64,000 nt of DNA, taken from contig JASXTE010000015.1 in the NCBI GenBank assembly GCA_030280995.1, forward strand, positions 23,022,501-23,086,500, given 5' to 3'. The stretch is from Hemileia vastatrix. Its lineage: Eukaryota; Basidiomycota; Pucciniomycetes; Pucciniales; Zaghouaniaceae. The translations under genes were made by a program, and so were the position numbers. Below the pieces are notes generated by a model. It was not told the origin of the DNA, did not search any database, and worked only from the letters and a program-made list of their open reading frames with translations. Shown here piece by piece: positions 36,837-48,359 of the stretch (positions are counted from its first letter, which is position 1; every line of letters starts with the position of its first letter).

Positions 36837-38080
36837 TCTCCATGCAATATGGGGGGCGGAATTGCTAGCAAGTTCCCAACCTTGAACCTAGATTCATATT
36901 TCATTGGGCAAATAATGAGGCAGTGATGAAACAACCAAAAATCAAGCTTGGAACCTCTCTGAAATAAACTCAAACACAAGTTGAATACTTATTGAAGCAC
37001 AGTTGATCATGATTGAAAAAGGTCTTTTAATCTGACTTACTCTAATTATTAAAGGAATATTGATATGAGTGAAGTTCATAACATTAACAGACTTGAAAAT
37101 GCATAAGATTTTAAAAATAATGTGCCTCTGCTTTATGAATTAATATGTAATAGTAAATTTCTCATGTAAATAAAATCAAAAGCTTTTTTACATCTTCACA
37201 TAAAATTGTGGAGCTATCAATATATATAGAAATTACTTAATATCATAATACTTTTTTGAGGAGAAAATATGTAGTTTAATGAAATTTTTTATTGGATTTC
37301 ATCATTAAAAGTTTTGTAAATATATATATATTTATTCTAATATTATGATCGGGAATTATCAATTTTTTCAAGCTTTAAAATATTTTTGAAAGCTAAAATT
37401 TTCTTACAGATATAATTAAAATACATTAATATAGAGGCATCATTTACATAATTAGTAAATATCATTTATTTAATAAACTGAAAAAATGATATGGTCACTA
37501 TTATTTTTAAATAATTAATTTCCTTCTTCTTCAATAAATCAAAATATTAAGGGTGGAATTTTTCAATGATGAACCATATGTCTGATAATGAGTACACTAG
37601 AATTTGTGGGTTTTTTTCTTTAGTTTCAGGATATAGCCCATTCCCACTCCTTGTTATGTTATATATATATATATATATATTATTTACTTTATTTTGAAAT
37701 TCTCCTTCCATATTTTTTCCTTCAATTTCTGGACCATATCATGTTATTCCCCTAATAAGTCTTCCCCCTTATTCTCATTTTAATTCTCTTTTACCTGTTA
37801 TATTTCATCTTCACACTTTGTGGTTGCCTTTCCACACCTCTCCATCCTGCCTCCCTTGAACTCACTCCTTTCACTCCCTTCTCCACCCCCATTTACTCCC
37901 TTTAGAGTGAAAGAGGTAAGGTAGAAAGTAAAAGGGAGGAGTTTGAAAGTGTGGGGGGTGGATTGTATTGAAGATTGATAGAGTCAGGGTGAGAAGAAAA
38001 GAGATGGAGAGGATAGAAAAAGAGGTGATGTGGGATAAAAAAGGTTAGCAAGGGGGTGGAAGTGGTAGTGAGTGGGGTAT

Positions 38081-39257
38081 TGTCAGCCTAGATATCCCTA
38101 GGATTGAGTATTTCTTATACTTAAAATAAGATAACCTTAAGTAAATTAAGCTTATATTTAAAAATAAGGTTAAAATAATAATATATATGATTATATTACA
38201 TATATATATAATTATTACTCTATTATATAAATTATAATAGTTTAAATAGCTTATAAATAGCCTAATAATACTTATTAAGGTGTTAATGGAGTCATAATAT
38301 ACTTATCTTAAGTGATACTAAGTAATTATTGACATAAATAAGCTAATATTTATACATAAATCTCATATTCAGTGAAATATACAGTATATTATGTATATTT
38401 AGGTATATAAGTGGGTTTTAGCCCCTTAATAGCCTATAAACTTTGTTTTTCTGATTATTTTAGGTCATATGGACGTATCCAGTGGACCCACAACACCTAC
38501 AGAAGAATAAACATCTATTTCAGGCGCATACACTCAGTCTGGACAACTTAATCTGCTTCCTTGCATGGATATTCACGGATTTATGGGTTGGGGGGTCATT
38601 TCTGGGTTAATATATATGCATGGGGATGTTATTGGGGGCTTGGAAATTTCAATTGTTTCCTTTATATGCTTTGGGTTTCATTAAATCTCTTTTTGATTGC
38701 TTATTTTACCTGTTTCTTAATGGTATCCACTTTTATCTGGATTTTCTATTTGTGGTATAGATCTGTGTTATCATTAATTGTGATGGAGGGTCCTTACTGG
38801 AGGTCTGGGTGTTGAATCTGCTTGAAGTGGACGCCATGGGGATGTGATGGGCCCTCACAGTGCTGTAATTTCTGGGTATAGCAGTGACATCATCTGGATT
38901 GAAGGTCTGTGCACTCCAGGGGATTTGGGTATAAGTAACGGGGGATTTTGACGGTTATTTATCATCAATTACTTACTACATTTAAATCCAAAACTTAAAT
39001 AAAATTATTAACATTTAGAAATATATTATAAAGCCTTTTATAAGTTGATATTATCATTATATAAGCTATAACTATATTCTATTTATCTATTTCCCACCAC
39101 TAGCACACATTTAAATCCAAGTATTGTGAGTTTTATTTGAGTATAACTATTTTATTAGTCTTCCCCTGAGGTTTAATCACTAAATCATTTATCAATAAGT
39201 AGTAGGACCATAAATAAATACTATTATATCATACTTATATACTAGACTATAATGACA
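38081..39257 (+). mobile_element. Solo LTR, family 2-like (1177 bp, TSD GGTAT)
   Basis: It starts TGTCAGCC and ends AATGACA. GGTAT flanks both sides (38076-38080 and 39258-39262). It contains several TATATAAG-like sites near 38410. The open frame at 38561-38815 lies wholly inside and has no domain. The element interrupts an A/G-rich region (37900-38075 continuing at 39263-39500). A palindromic ACTCTATCTTTCGGCCAAAG..GATAGAGT follows at about 39615. Confidence 0.9.
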
Positions 39258-40859
39258 GGTATGGTGGTGTGGACTGGGAGCCCAAAGGGTGTGGTGGGGT
39301 TATGTGGCAATCAGAAGGGGTGGTGAGGGGTATAAAGAGGAAAAAGAAAGAGTTAGAAGGGTCAAGATTGGAGATAAAGTGGTGAAATGGGCTGAAAAGT
39401 GAAAGAGAAGAGGATGGAGTGTGAGCAAAACAGGTGAGGAAGGGTGAGAAGAGTAAAAGTTCAGCTTTGAAAGCATCAAAAGCAAAACAAAGTTAAAAGT
39501 ATGATGAGAAAAAGGAAAGGGGAGGGAATAGAAACAAAACAGGTGAAGAGTCAGAAAAGTATGTACAAAGGGGTCAAGTTAGTATAAAAAAAGGTGGTGA
39601 AAAACAGATGATTAACTCTATCTTTCGGCCAAAGGATAGAGTCCACCCTGCAATAATATGATGTTTTGCTTCCACTTATAAAAACAATACTTAAACCTGT
39701 TGTATGGCTATTTTACATCCTTAATCAATTCAAAATACACATATATTGGCTTTTTGTAATAAATACTTGTATTCAAGGTAGAAGAATTATAAAAATATAA
39801 AAACTAGCCATAAATCCCTAGTACATTTTATAAAAAATCATTTTATGGAATAATTGTGATAGTTATACATAAGATAAAAAAAGAATTTTACAAGTAAATT
39901 TTAGAAAAAAATTGAAAAATGGAAAAAAGTGCCTATGATATTAAAAATAAAAATCTCTTTTCCATATTATGGGGTGAAATTATTTATCCATTAATTTAAT
40001 ATTAAATGCTGTTGATGAGATGAAAAATAGCTATGGCTTTCCCTATAGAGTGAAGATGAGACTTGAACCAAAAAATAATTGCTATTTTTTACCTTTTATA
40101 TTTTTTTGTTTGTTCTATCATTAATATAAATATCTGAATAATTATAATTAAAAAATAAAAATTTAATAAAATTAAATAATAAAGATGTTCAAATATATTT
40201 TATTATATTGATTTAGTAAATCAATAAGCCCCTTGAGCCCTTTTCATTGCTTAAATTTTTTCACACAAAGAATTATATAAAATTTTATAAAAATAAAAGT
40301 CTAAGATGTGATGGGACTTGGATTGAGCTCCCAATGAGATTCTGTTCCTGACCACTGTTCAAGATAAGTTAATCTGTGAGAATTTTATTTAAAATTTGAT
40401 TTTAAATTCCTTAATTCATGCCCAGGTTTATCTTTTTATTGAAAAGAGTTATACCAAATACTAGGAAACGCTGAACATAAATAAAAATTTTGAATTATTC
40501 TGATTTTTTTTAAATAATTAATTTTTTAAGTTTCTTCTTAATTATTATAATAGGGGGTTTCAGTTCTGGCAAATCCGCACTTACAAATCCGCACTTAAAT
40601 TTGACCAAATCCGCACTTAAATAAGTGCGGATTTCCAAAACACACTAGCCCCAATACTGGTGGATTTCAAAATGAAATAAGTCACTTATTTCACTCAAAT
40701 CCGCACTTTCTCAACCAAAAGTGCTGATTTCACCATCAAGTCCCATTTCACTGATTTGTCAGCATCATCCCATTCATACGCAGCACTCCGCAGAATAACA
40801 CTTCATAACTCAAAACATCGTACATCACTTACATCTTCATATCATATCATATAAGAGTC

Positions 40860-41336
40860 ATGCCTTCCTCACTTTCAAATCGTGATAAATTACATAAAGC
40901 AATGACTTTCATGGCGCTTGAACTGCTCTTGGACTCTGATTCCGATTCTGATCTAGAAGAAGATTTTGTCGTTTTATCAAAAATGGCCAGGAAACGTTAC
41001 CTTCTTCCCAGAAAGCCTCAAGTACTTCATACCCCCAAGTACACCATCCAAACACTTCTTAACCTATCTACACCCAGTTTTAGACAGCTGTTCAGGACTT
41101 CTCAGGAATTTTTCCTTAAATTGCTTGAGCTTATTCAGGATCATCCCATATTTCACAATAATTCTCAAAAAGAACAACGACATCCTTCAATTCAATTGGC
41201 CATCACACTATGCCGTTTGGGTTCAAATGGTAATGGAGCCGCTTTGAAACGTTTAGAAAATGTCTTTGATTTAGGGTATGGTTCAGTTAACACTTATACC
41301 AAACGATGTATCACTGCCATCAACTCCTTGGAATCA
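40860..41336 (+). pseudogene. PIF/Harbinger transposase, N-terminal part only
   Basis: The open frame starts at ATG 40860. About 159 residues are family sequence: an acidic stretch (DSDSDSDLEED), a region with FRQLFRTSQEFFLKLL, then a helix-turn-helix-like DLGYGSVNTYTKRCITAINSLE. In full-length relatives (compare 15963-17600) this is followed by the DDE nuclease blocks. Here the frame passes at about 41337 into a C-rich block and stops at 41390, so none of the three catalytic acidic residues is present. Translation beyond residue 159 (PFSPLWLPHSP) is from the C-rich insert. The frame itself has no internal stops, so the N-terminal DNA-binding part could still be made. Confidence 0.85.
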
Positions 41337-41625
41337 TCCCCCTTTTCCCCCCTTTGGCTGCCTCATTCACCCCTCCTTGGCTCACTCTAACCTCCCTTTT
41401 CTCCCTCTTTGGTCTCATCTCTCCCTTTCTCCCCCTTCTTGGTCTCCTCATATCTTCCCCTCATTCCACTCCACCCCCCACCAAATCCCCCAAATCCTCC
41501 CTCCAAATCCCCACCAAACCCGCCTCTAACCCCCCCTCTAAACCCCCCCTCCAAACCCCCCTCCTATCCCCCTCAAAACTCCCCCAAATCCTCCCTCATA
41601 TCCCTCCTACCCCCCTTAACCTTCA
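41337..41625. repeat. C-rich block inserted in the Harbinger transposase
   Basis: CCCCCTCTAAACC, CCCTCCAAACC and similar words on the plus strand. Several long Pro/Ser-rich frames cross it in all registers and are artefacts. It is followed by short palindromes (TTAACGATTCATTAACG) and then, at about 41686, by the MITE terminus ACACCATGCAATATGGGGGG, CGGACTTGCTAGCAAGTCCG. Confidence 0.85.
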
Positions 41626-41860
41626 CTTAACGATTCATTAACGAATTGTTAAGTTATTGAACGATTGCAGCTAATCGTTCATTAACACCATGCAATATGG
41701 GGGGCGGACTTGCTAGCAAGTCCGCCAAGAGGTTGAGAGGGGTGAAATGGGGATCAAAAGAGGATGGCATACAATGGGGCTGGGAGGATAGCGAAAGGCA
41801 TGGGGAGGGAAGACAAGCATGTGTTGATAGAATTGAAAGGGATGGAGATTGGTGCAAACA

Positions 41861-42534
41861 GAGTGTGAAAATAGGAGGATGAACTCTGTTCTTTGAGCAA
41901 AGAACAGAGTTCACTTCCATTCACTTATATTTCTTTTTTCTCAACTCATCTCTCCAGGTAAGTCATTTTATTCTTTTTAAACAGAGGGTGAAAATAGGAG
42001 GATGAACTCTGTTCTTCGGGCGAAGAACAGAGTTCACTTCCATTCACTTATATTTCTTTTTTCTCAACTCATCTCTCCAGGTAAGTCATTTTATTCTTTT
42101 TAAACAGAGTGTGAAAATAGGAGGATGAACTCTGTTCTTTGGGCAAAGAACAGAGTTCACTTCCATTCACTTATATTTCTTTTTTCTCAACTCATCTCTC
42201 CAGGTAAGTCATTTTATTCTTTTTAAACAGAGGGTGAAAATAGGAGGATGAACTCTGTTCTTCGGGCGAAGAACAGAGTTCACTTCCATTCACTTATATT
42301 TCTTTTTTCTCAACTCATCTCTCCAGGTAAGTCATTTTATTCTTTTTAAACAGAGTGTGAAAATAGGAGGATGAACTCTGTTCTTCGGGCGAAGAACAGA
42401 GTTCACTTCCATTCACTTATATTTCTTTTTTCTAAACTCATCTCTCCAGGTAAGTCATTTTATTCTTTTTAAACAGAGGGTGAAAATAGGAGGATGAACT
42501 CTGTTCTTCGGGCGAAGAACAGAGTTCACTTCCA
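41861..42534 (+). repeat. 123-bp tandem repeat, about 5.5 units, with perfect hairpin
   Basis: Unit starts lie at 41861, 41984, 42107, 42230, 42353 and 42476, exactly 123 bp apart. Each unit holds the palindrome GAACTCTGTTCTTCG-GG-CGAAGAACAGAGTTC (15-bp arms, 2-base loop) and, ~60 bp later, CTCTCCAGGTAAGTCATTTT and TTTTTAAACAGAG. Units differ at only a few bases. Variants in the loop-proximal bases change on both arms together (TTTGGGCAAA or TTCGGGCGAA). The near identity points to very recent amplification. The array lies between a MITE left end and the rest of Harbinger III. Confidence 0.95.
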
Positions 42535-43186
42535 TAAAATATTAGCTGAAACATAGTTTTCAATTCTGTAAAAACAGTTGTAAGTAATAGAAAAAGTCAC
42601 TGATTTTTTTTATATGTAATCTGAAATTTTTTAATAAAATTATTGTATTTAAGAATTGCAATATTGTCAATCAATCTTTATTGATCAACTTAATTTAATA
42701 AAGTATTATTTAAATAAGTTGCTATAAAAAATACTTTGCATTGAACCTAGTTTCTAGACTTGATCTGCATTTTGGCTTAAGGAATTGTCATTACTTTAAA
42801 AGTAGTATACTTGACATATCTTATTTATATATTAATTAATTTATGTAATTATATTGTATTTTGATGACTTTCACCCTTTACTTCAATAAAATGCAGGGGA
42901 GGGTATTGCCAATTTTTTAAATCTGACATGTGAAATTGATGACTTAGAAAAATTTGGTGGTACCCACCCCTTGTTTCAATAAAATGCAGGGGAGGGCATT
43001 GCCAATTTTTTAAATCTGACATGTGAAATTGATGACTTAGAAAAATTTAGATAAGCAAACTTATTGACTAGAAAGTAAAGATAGAAAATTTTTATTATAC
43101 ATTCAAATTTTTGTCAAAAATAACGTACTATATTCTTTTCCTTTTATAAGTCAGCATATAAGAAAATATTACCAAAATTAAATTAA

Positions 43187-44516
43187 CTAGAAAAACAATT
43201 TATCAATTGAAAAGGTCAAGTAATTTTTTAATGTCCTCATAAGATTGGCCATTTTTAACACATTCCATAATGAAATCTTTTTTTTAAAACTCTCTTGTTT
43301 TTCCAATTCACAAGTAGCCATTTCTCTTTGAAATTGACGGTCATTTACTCTTTCCATCTGCTCTACTTCAAATTTTTTTTCTTCCAAATCTAAGGCTTGC
43401 TGATCTTTCCTTAGCATATGATCAAACTTCATCTTCTCAAAGTCAAGGGCATTATTTGCAATAGTTGATTTCGCTGAGAAAATTAAATTGAAATAAATAA
43501 ATAAATGAGTTAATGATTAAGATATATAGTAAACAAAACTTACTTATATCTTTTTTTTCAAAACAATCCTCAAGGGAGCCAAATGAGCTTGTTGAAGTAT
43601 TACCACGTTTTAATAGATGGTTCAAGTTCATTGAAGTTGAGGCTCGACGCTTTAGTTTGGAGTTTGAACAAGAGGCTTCAGGAAGTTCTTCTAAAGCAGC
43701 TTCTAAAGAGGTATTCACATTTCCATAATTGAGATAATTTAATAGAGATTGAGTTTGAGTAGGAGGAGACTAGAAAGAAAGAGAAATTCAGAGAAGAATT
43801 GAAGAAAAAACAAAAAGTAAACATACATTTAAATTTTGGGCCTCTGAGGATTCAGATCTTCTGCGATATAATTGTTCTGCTTGATAGTTGGGATCATCTT
43901 CAGCTGAACTATGGTTAGAAGGTGGAGGGGATTGATCTTCTTCAAGTAAAGGTGTGTTGGGAGGATTATAGGAAGGTTTGGATCCAGAAGGTATATGCTT
44001 AGTAGTATCGTGTAGAAACCAAGGGTTTACATCAACTCGGGTGCCAAAAAGATTATCCATTTCCTCATAGAAAGGACACATGACATTGAGCTTTTCGGAA
44101 ACAGTAGTAATTCCAATCTCCAAATCATCATCGTCAATACCAAAGCCAGTTTCATTTACAGCATGATGAGTCTTTTTATATTTTGAATGGTAACTCTTAA
44201 ATCTCTCCTTCATTTGTTTAGGATTGATATTGATTCTCCCCCTTGTTTTCTTCCTTACTTCATTGGCCATCAACAAGTAGCCATTAACCTTTGAAGAAGG
44301 TGGACGTCCAATACGAGTGGACTTTTCACATCCAAAACATGCTTCAAAATTTGATTTTATTTTAAGGAAGTTGATTATGATGAGATAATCATCCTTTTTA
44401 AGCTGACCTGAACCTGCCTTTGATTTTTCAGGTGTAGGGCTTGCTTTACGAGGAGACTTTTGTGACGAAGCAGATTTTTGAGTTACCTTTTGAGATTTGG
44501 AATGTCTGGGAGGCAT
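43187..44516 (-). CDS. Harbinger accessory DNA-binding-type protein, 400 aa, three exons
   Basis: Exon 1 is 44516-43827, exon 2 is 43769-43544 and exon 3 is 43473-43187. Introns begin GTATGT and GTAAGT, end in AG, and keep the frame (690, 226 and 287 nt; 401 codons with stop). I start at MPPRHSK; two upstream in-frame Met codons are less likely. The N-terminus is basic and Ser/Lys-rich with repeated SQKS. Residues ~40-110 resemble the Myb/SANT-like trihelix region of PIF/Harbinger ORF2 proteins, with GRININPKQMKERFKSYHSKY as the likely recognition helix. A Ser/Pro/Asp-rich linker follows (about 165-230). The last exon has a charged coiled coil (KMKFDHMLRKDQQALDLEEK). In this superfamily the partner binds the ends and brings in the transposase. 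It is intact while its transposase is broken. Two decayed homologous halves lie at 35680-36836 and 47004-47977. Confidence 0.85.
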
Positions 44517-47003
44517 TATGAAACTGGCACATAACAAGAAAAAAGATTAAAAAGTAGAAGAAATAAGTAAAAAAGAATGTAAACATGCCTGGTCAAAATA
44601 CTGAAAATGTCAGGAAGGGGTGTGTGCCGAGGATTGATGGGTAGGTAGCGAGGAAGGTCAGTGTGTCACATGTGACAGGGATGGGGTAAGAAAGGAAGGG
44701 ATGTTTTGTGGCCAAAATGTGGTTGTGAAAAAAAACGGGAAAAAAGTGCTGATTTGAGGTCATAACTGACACCCTTTTTTGAAATAAGTGACTTTTTTGC
44801 AAAATTTAAGTGCTGATTTGTAAGTGCTGATTTGGTTTGAAATCCGCACTTAATTTAAGTGCGGATTTGCCAGAACTGACACCCCCTAATGTGAGTTTTC
44901 TCATATGATAGATTGACAAAGCTTCTAAATTTCAATGCTTTTATCTACAATGCACATGAAAAGACACAACTTTTTCTTTTTATATTTAAACTAAATTTGA
45001 GGAGTATTATTTTTGTATTTATTAAACATTATTTAGCTCCTTTTGATTATCAAAATCTTTTTTCTTAGATTTTTACTTCAAATTTTATAGAAAACCTCAA
45101 GCTATGAATTCAGATAGTTTAAAAATGTGAAAATAAAAAATTCATCAATTGAGCTTGAAGATGATTTCAACTTACAACCTTAAATTTTTCTTTTGAAATT
45201 AAAGAAAATTTCAAAACCTATTCCATTAAAATTCATTTTTATAAAAATTAATTTATTTAAATATATATTCTTAATAAGGAGGATAACTTAAAAGATGCAT
45301 GAATTTTTACTGTCTGATAAAATCTCAAATTATATTTATTTTTTATATTTGCTAATAAAGAACATGTTTTAATTTTTTTTTGAATATTGGTGTTAAAATT
45401 ATATTACTAACAAAGCATCAATAAATTATTAATCTGTATTTTTTCACTTGAATATAATGTTAGCATTTTGTATTTTAAATTTACATGGTCAATACTCTAG
45501 TTCTTGAAAAAAAGAAGGTATTTCTGCACTACTATACTCAATTTAAAGGACAAAAAGAAAAAATTGAAATATTTCATGCTTCTATTTAAATTTTTTTCTT
45601 AAATTTTAATTAACAAAAATTCAATTACTCTAATATTAGCCTTTTCTTTGAGTATCAATATAAATATATAATTTTTCTCATTTCAAACTATACTCTCATA
45701 TATTGATTCTTCTATAAATATAATCATGCATTGATAGATTAAAATTCACTTTAATACATAATATAGAGTCTGTGAAAAATAGTAGAACTTGATATTTAAA
45801 TTTAAAAACTCTCATAGTGCTTGATAGAAATCTGTTTAGTTTTTGCTGTGTATTCCCAGGTGAAAAATATTGATATCTTCAATTATTGAATTCAAGAAAA
45901 ATAAAGCATTCAGCTTACATTTCTAAAGAATATTTGGTGATTTATATTAATTTTCCCATTGATATTTTGTATTCCTTTTAATTAAATGATTTTAAGAGCT
46001 AAATTTCACTGAGTAGAAATTAATTTTTGTGACTTGATCAAATTAATTTAAATAATGAAAATCAACCTATAGAATATTTATAGACTTGATTAAAATTGCT
46101 TCATAATTATGAAAGGTATTGGATTTACTAAAAATCTAACATAAAATGCTTTTTAGTTTGAGCACATTTTATCCTAAGAAAGACCAAAATTACTTTACTT
46201 ACCGTTTGTATCTTTTTCTTGCATTTTTGAATTTTTTAAAAAAATATTAGACTTTACCACTTGAAGAATTTTTTGTTTGTTTAACATATATAATCTCATT
46301 CTTCAATTTTTATTTATTTGGAGAAAGGAGAAATGAGGGTGCTTCATCATGTCCATCTTTTGAAAATAAAATATTACTGCATTTAATTTTACAATTTTGT
46401 GTCTTTTATACAGAACTTTAGAATATAATATGGGATAGGTACTATTGCTTAATTTTTTAGTTATATAATTAATTTTTATAAAAAAATGTATTTCATAAGC
46501 TTAAAATTCTGAAAAAAAATTGAGAATAATTCAGTTTACATGGTCTCTATAAAAAAAATGAAAGATTTGTATTATGAAAAAATGGATGTTTTCTACATTC
46601 AGAAGTCATGAAATATTTTTTAAATTTTTTGAAAAACATGTAGTATATTTTTTAGAATGATTAAAATTTATACTTAAGAAAAAAGAATTAAATTTCATGT
46701 ATTTTTATTTGTAAATTTTCATTCAAAAAGATTGTCTGATTACATTTTGTAAAAAAGTATTTTTTATTGAGAAGATTTCAAAAGCTTTTACATTCTTATT
46801 TCAATTCAGATTTGAATAGCTTTTCATAATTCTTTCAATAAATAATAACCCATGTTTTGTGAATATTTCAAGCTTATTTCAGGAAGATTTCAGTCTGAGT
46901 TCATTGTGAGTTCATTCTGAGTTCATTCTGAGTTCCATCAGAGTTCCATCTGACTTCAAGTTGAGGACTTGCTAGCAAGCCCCCCCCAAAATATTGTGTG
47001 GTG

Positions 47004-48243
47004 TATCTATTTTCTCAAAATAATTATCAAGGGAAGAAAAAGAGGTGGTTGAAGTGTTACCACATTTTAAAAGATGGTTCAAGTTCATTGAAGTTGAGGC
47101 CTGACACTTTAGTTTGTAGTTTGAGCTAGAGGGTTAAGGAAGTTCATCTAAAGCAGCTTACAAAGCAGGATTGTTGTTGCTGGAATTGCTAATATTTTTG
47201 AAAATTTAAGTTTGAGTAGGAGGAGACTGAAAAGAAAGAATGAGAAATTTAGCAAAATAATTGAAGGAAAAAGAGAGAGTAAATATACATTAAGATTTTG
47301 GGGCTCTGAGGACTCAGATCTACTCCAAAATAATAGTTCTGCTTGATAGTTGGGATCATCTTCAGCTGAGCTATGGTTAGAAACTAGAGGGGATTAATGT
47401 TGTTGAAGTACTGGTGTGTCAGGGGAGGATTATTTCATGGTTGAGAACCATAGGGTATATTCTTAGTAGTATCATGTATGAACCAATGGTTGACATCAAC
47501 TCAGGAACCAAAAATATTATACATTTCCTCATAGAAAGGAAAGGACACATAACATTGAGCTTTTCTGAAACAATAGTAATTCCAATCTCCAAATCATCAT
47601 AATCAATACCAAAGCCAGTGGAAGTGGAAGTGAAATTTGCCTTTTTATTTTTGGATAGATAACTTTTGAACTTCTCCTTCATTTGCTTAGGATTAATGTC
47701 AATTCTCCCTTTTGTTTTCTTTTTTACTTCATTTTCCATCAACAAGAAGCCATTGACATTTGATGAAGGTTGATGTCCAATTCAGCATGACTTCTCACAA
47801 CCAAAACATGCATTGTAATTTAATTTAATTTTGAGGAAGTTGATGATGATGGGATAATCTTCATTTTTCAGCTGTCCAGACTTTGATTTCTCAGGTGAGG
47901 GGCTTGCATTATAGGAAGACCTTTGCAATGTAGCATTTTTTGTATTGCATTTTTAGTGTTGGATTTTTTGGGAGGCATTATAAAACTGGTATGTTACAAG
48001 AAAAAAGATTAAGATGTTGAAAAAATAAAAAAAGAAGGAAAAAAAATACCTGGTAAAAATTTTGCAATAAAATGTTTCAAATCTCAGTGAGTAGTGTGTG
48101 TGGAGGATTGATGAGGGGATGGAGGTCTGGGTGTCACTTGTGACAGTGATGGGGTGGGCAAAGAAAGGATGATGTTGCCAACATGAGGTTGATAAAAAAA
48201 TTGGGAAAAAAGTGCTGATTTGAGGTTATAACTGACACCCCCT
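47004..48243 (-). pseudogene. Harbinger element II, 5' half of accessory gene and right terminus
   Basis: It matches 43550-44516 of element III but carries stops and frameshifts. Recognisable parts are GRIDINPKQMKEKFKSYLSK, GFGIDYDDLEIGITIVSEKLNVMCPF and the start near 47977. It begins exactly where the half at 35680-36836 ends. The right terminus at 48243 reads, on the other strand, AGGGGGTGTCAGTTATAACC. Compared with element III the outer TIR has been shortened: the internal AACTGACACCC is fused directly to CCCTAAT. Confidence 0.85.
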
Positions 48244-48359
48244 AATAAATATCTAAAAGTATTAAATTTTTTTAAAAAATAACAAAAAATTAATAAAAAT
48301 TCAAAAAAATATATTAAAATACAATACAATATAATGAAAAAAAAAGTAAGTAAATTAAT

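Larger units (their letters stand above)
40552..44887. mobile_element. PIF/Harbinger element III with nested insertion
   Basis: The left terminus is AGGGGGTTTCAGTTCTGGCA followed by AATCCGCACTT repeats. The right terminus, on the other strand, is AGGGGGTGTCAGTTCTGGCA followed by the same subterminal AATCCGCACTT repeats. The 3-bp target duplication is AAT (40549-40551 and 44888-44890). Gene order is the PIF/Harbinger pattern: transposase on the plus strand, DNA-binding accessory protein on the minus strand, converging. The transposase lacks its catalytic part, which is replaced by 41337-42535. The accessory gene is intact, so the element is non-autonomous unless transposase is supplied in trans. 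Confidence 0.9.
36837..47003. mobile_element. 10.2-kb segment bounded by inverted TTGCTAGCAAG ends
   Basis: The left end is CTCCATGCAATATGGGGGG, then CGGAATTGCTAGCAAGTTCC and CAACCTTGAA. The right end, read on the other strand, is CACCACACAATATTTTGGGGG then CTTGCTAGCAAGTCC and TCAACTTGAA. Inverted similarity covers roughly 50 bp. The two flanks are the two halves of one Harbinger accessory gene, broken at the same place, so the whole segment behaves as one insertion. Nested within it are a solo LTR (38081-39257) and Harbinger III (40552-44887). Without them about 4.6 kb of apparently non-coding AT-rich DNA remains. A TAT target duplication is possible but imperfect. The small MITE at 3186 is a short relative. 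Confidence 0.75.

Noticed and set aside
38561..38815. 84-codon open frame rich in Trp, Gly and Tyr
   Set aside because: It lies wholly inside a solo LTR with a clean target duplication and shows no domain.
41278..41641. Long Pro/Ser-rich frames in three registers
   Set aside because: They are produced by the C-rich block and have no start or splice context of their own.
41960..41986. A real 27-nt intron (GTAAGT to AAACAG) in each 123-bp unit
   Set aside because: It is far below the length of any known spliceosomal intron in fungi, and no coding frame flanks it. Only the donor-like motif is kept as an observation.
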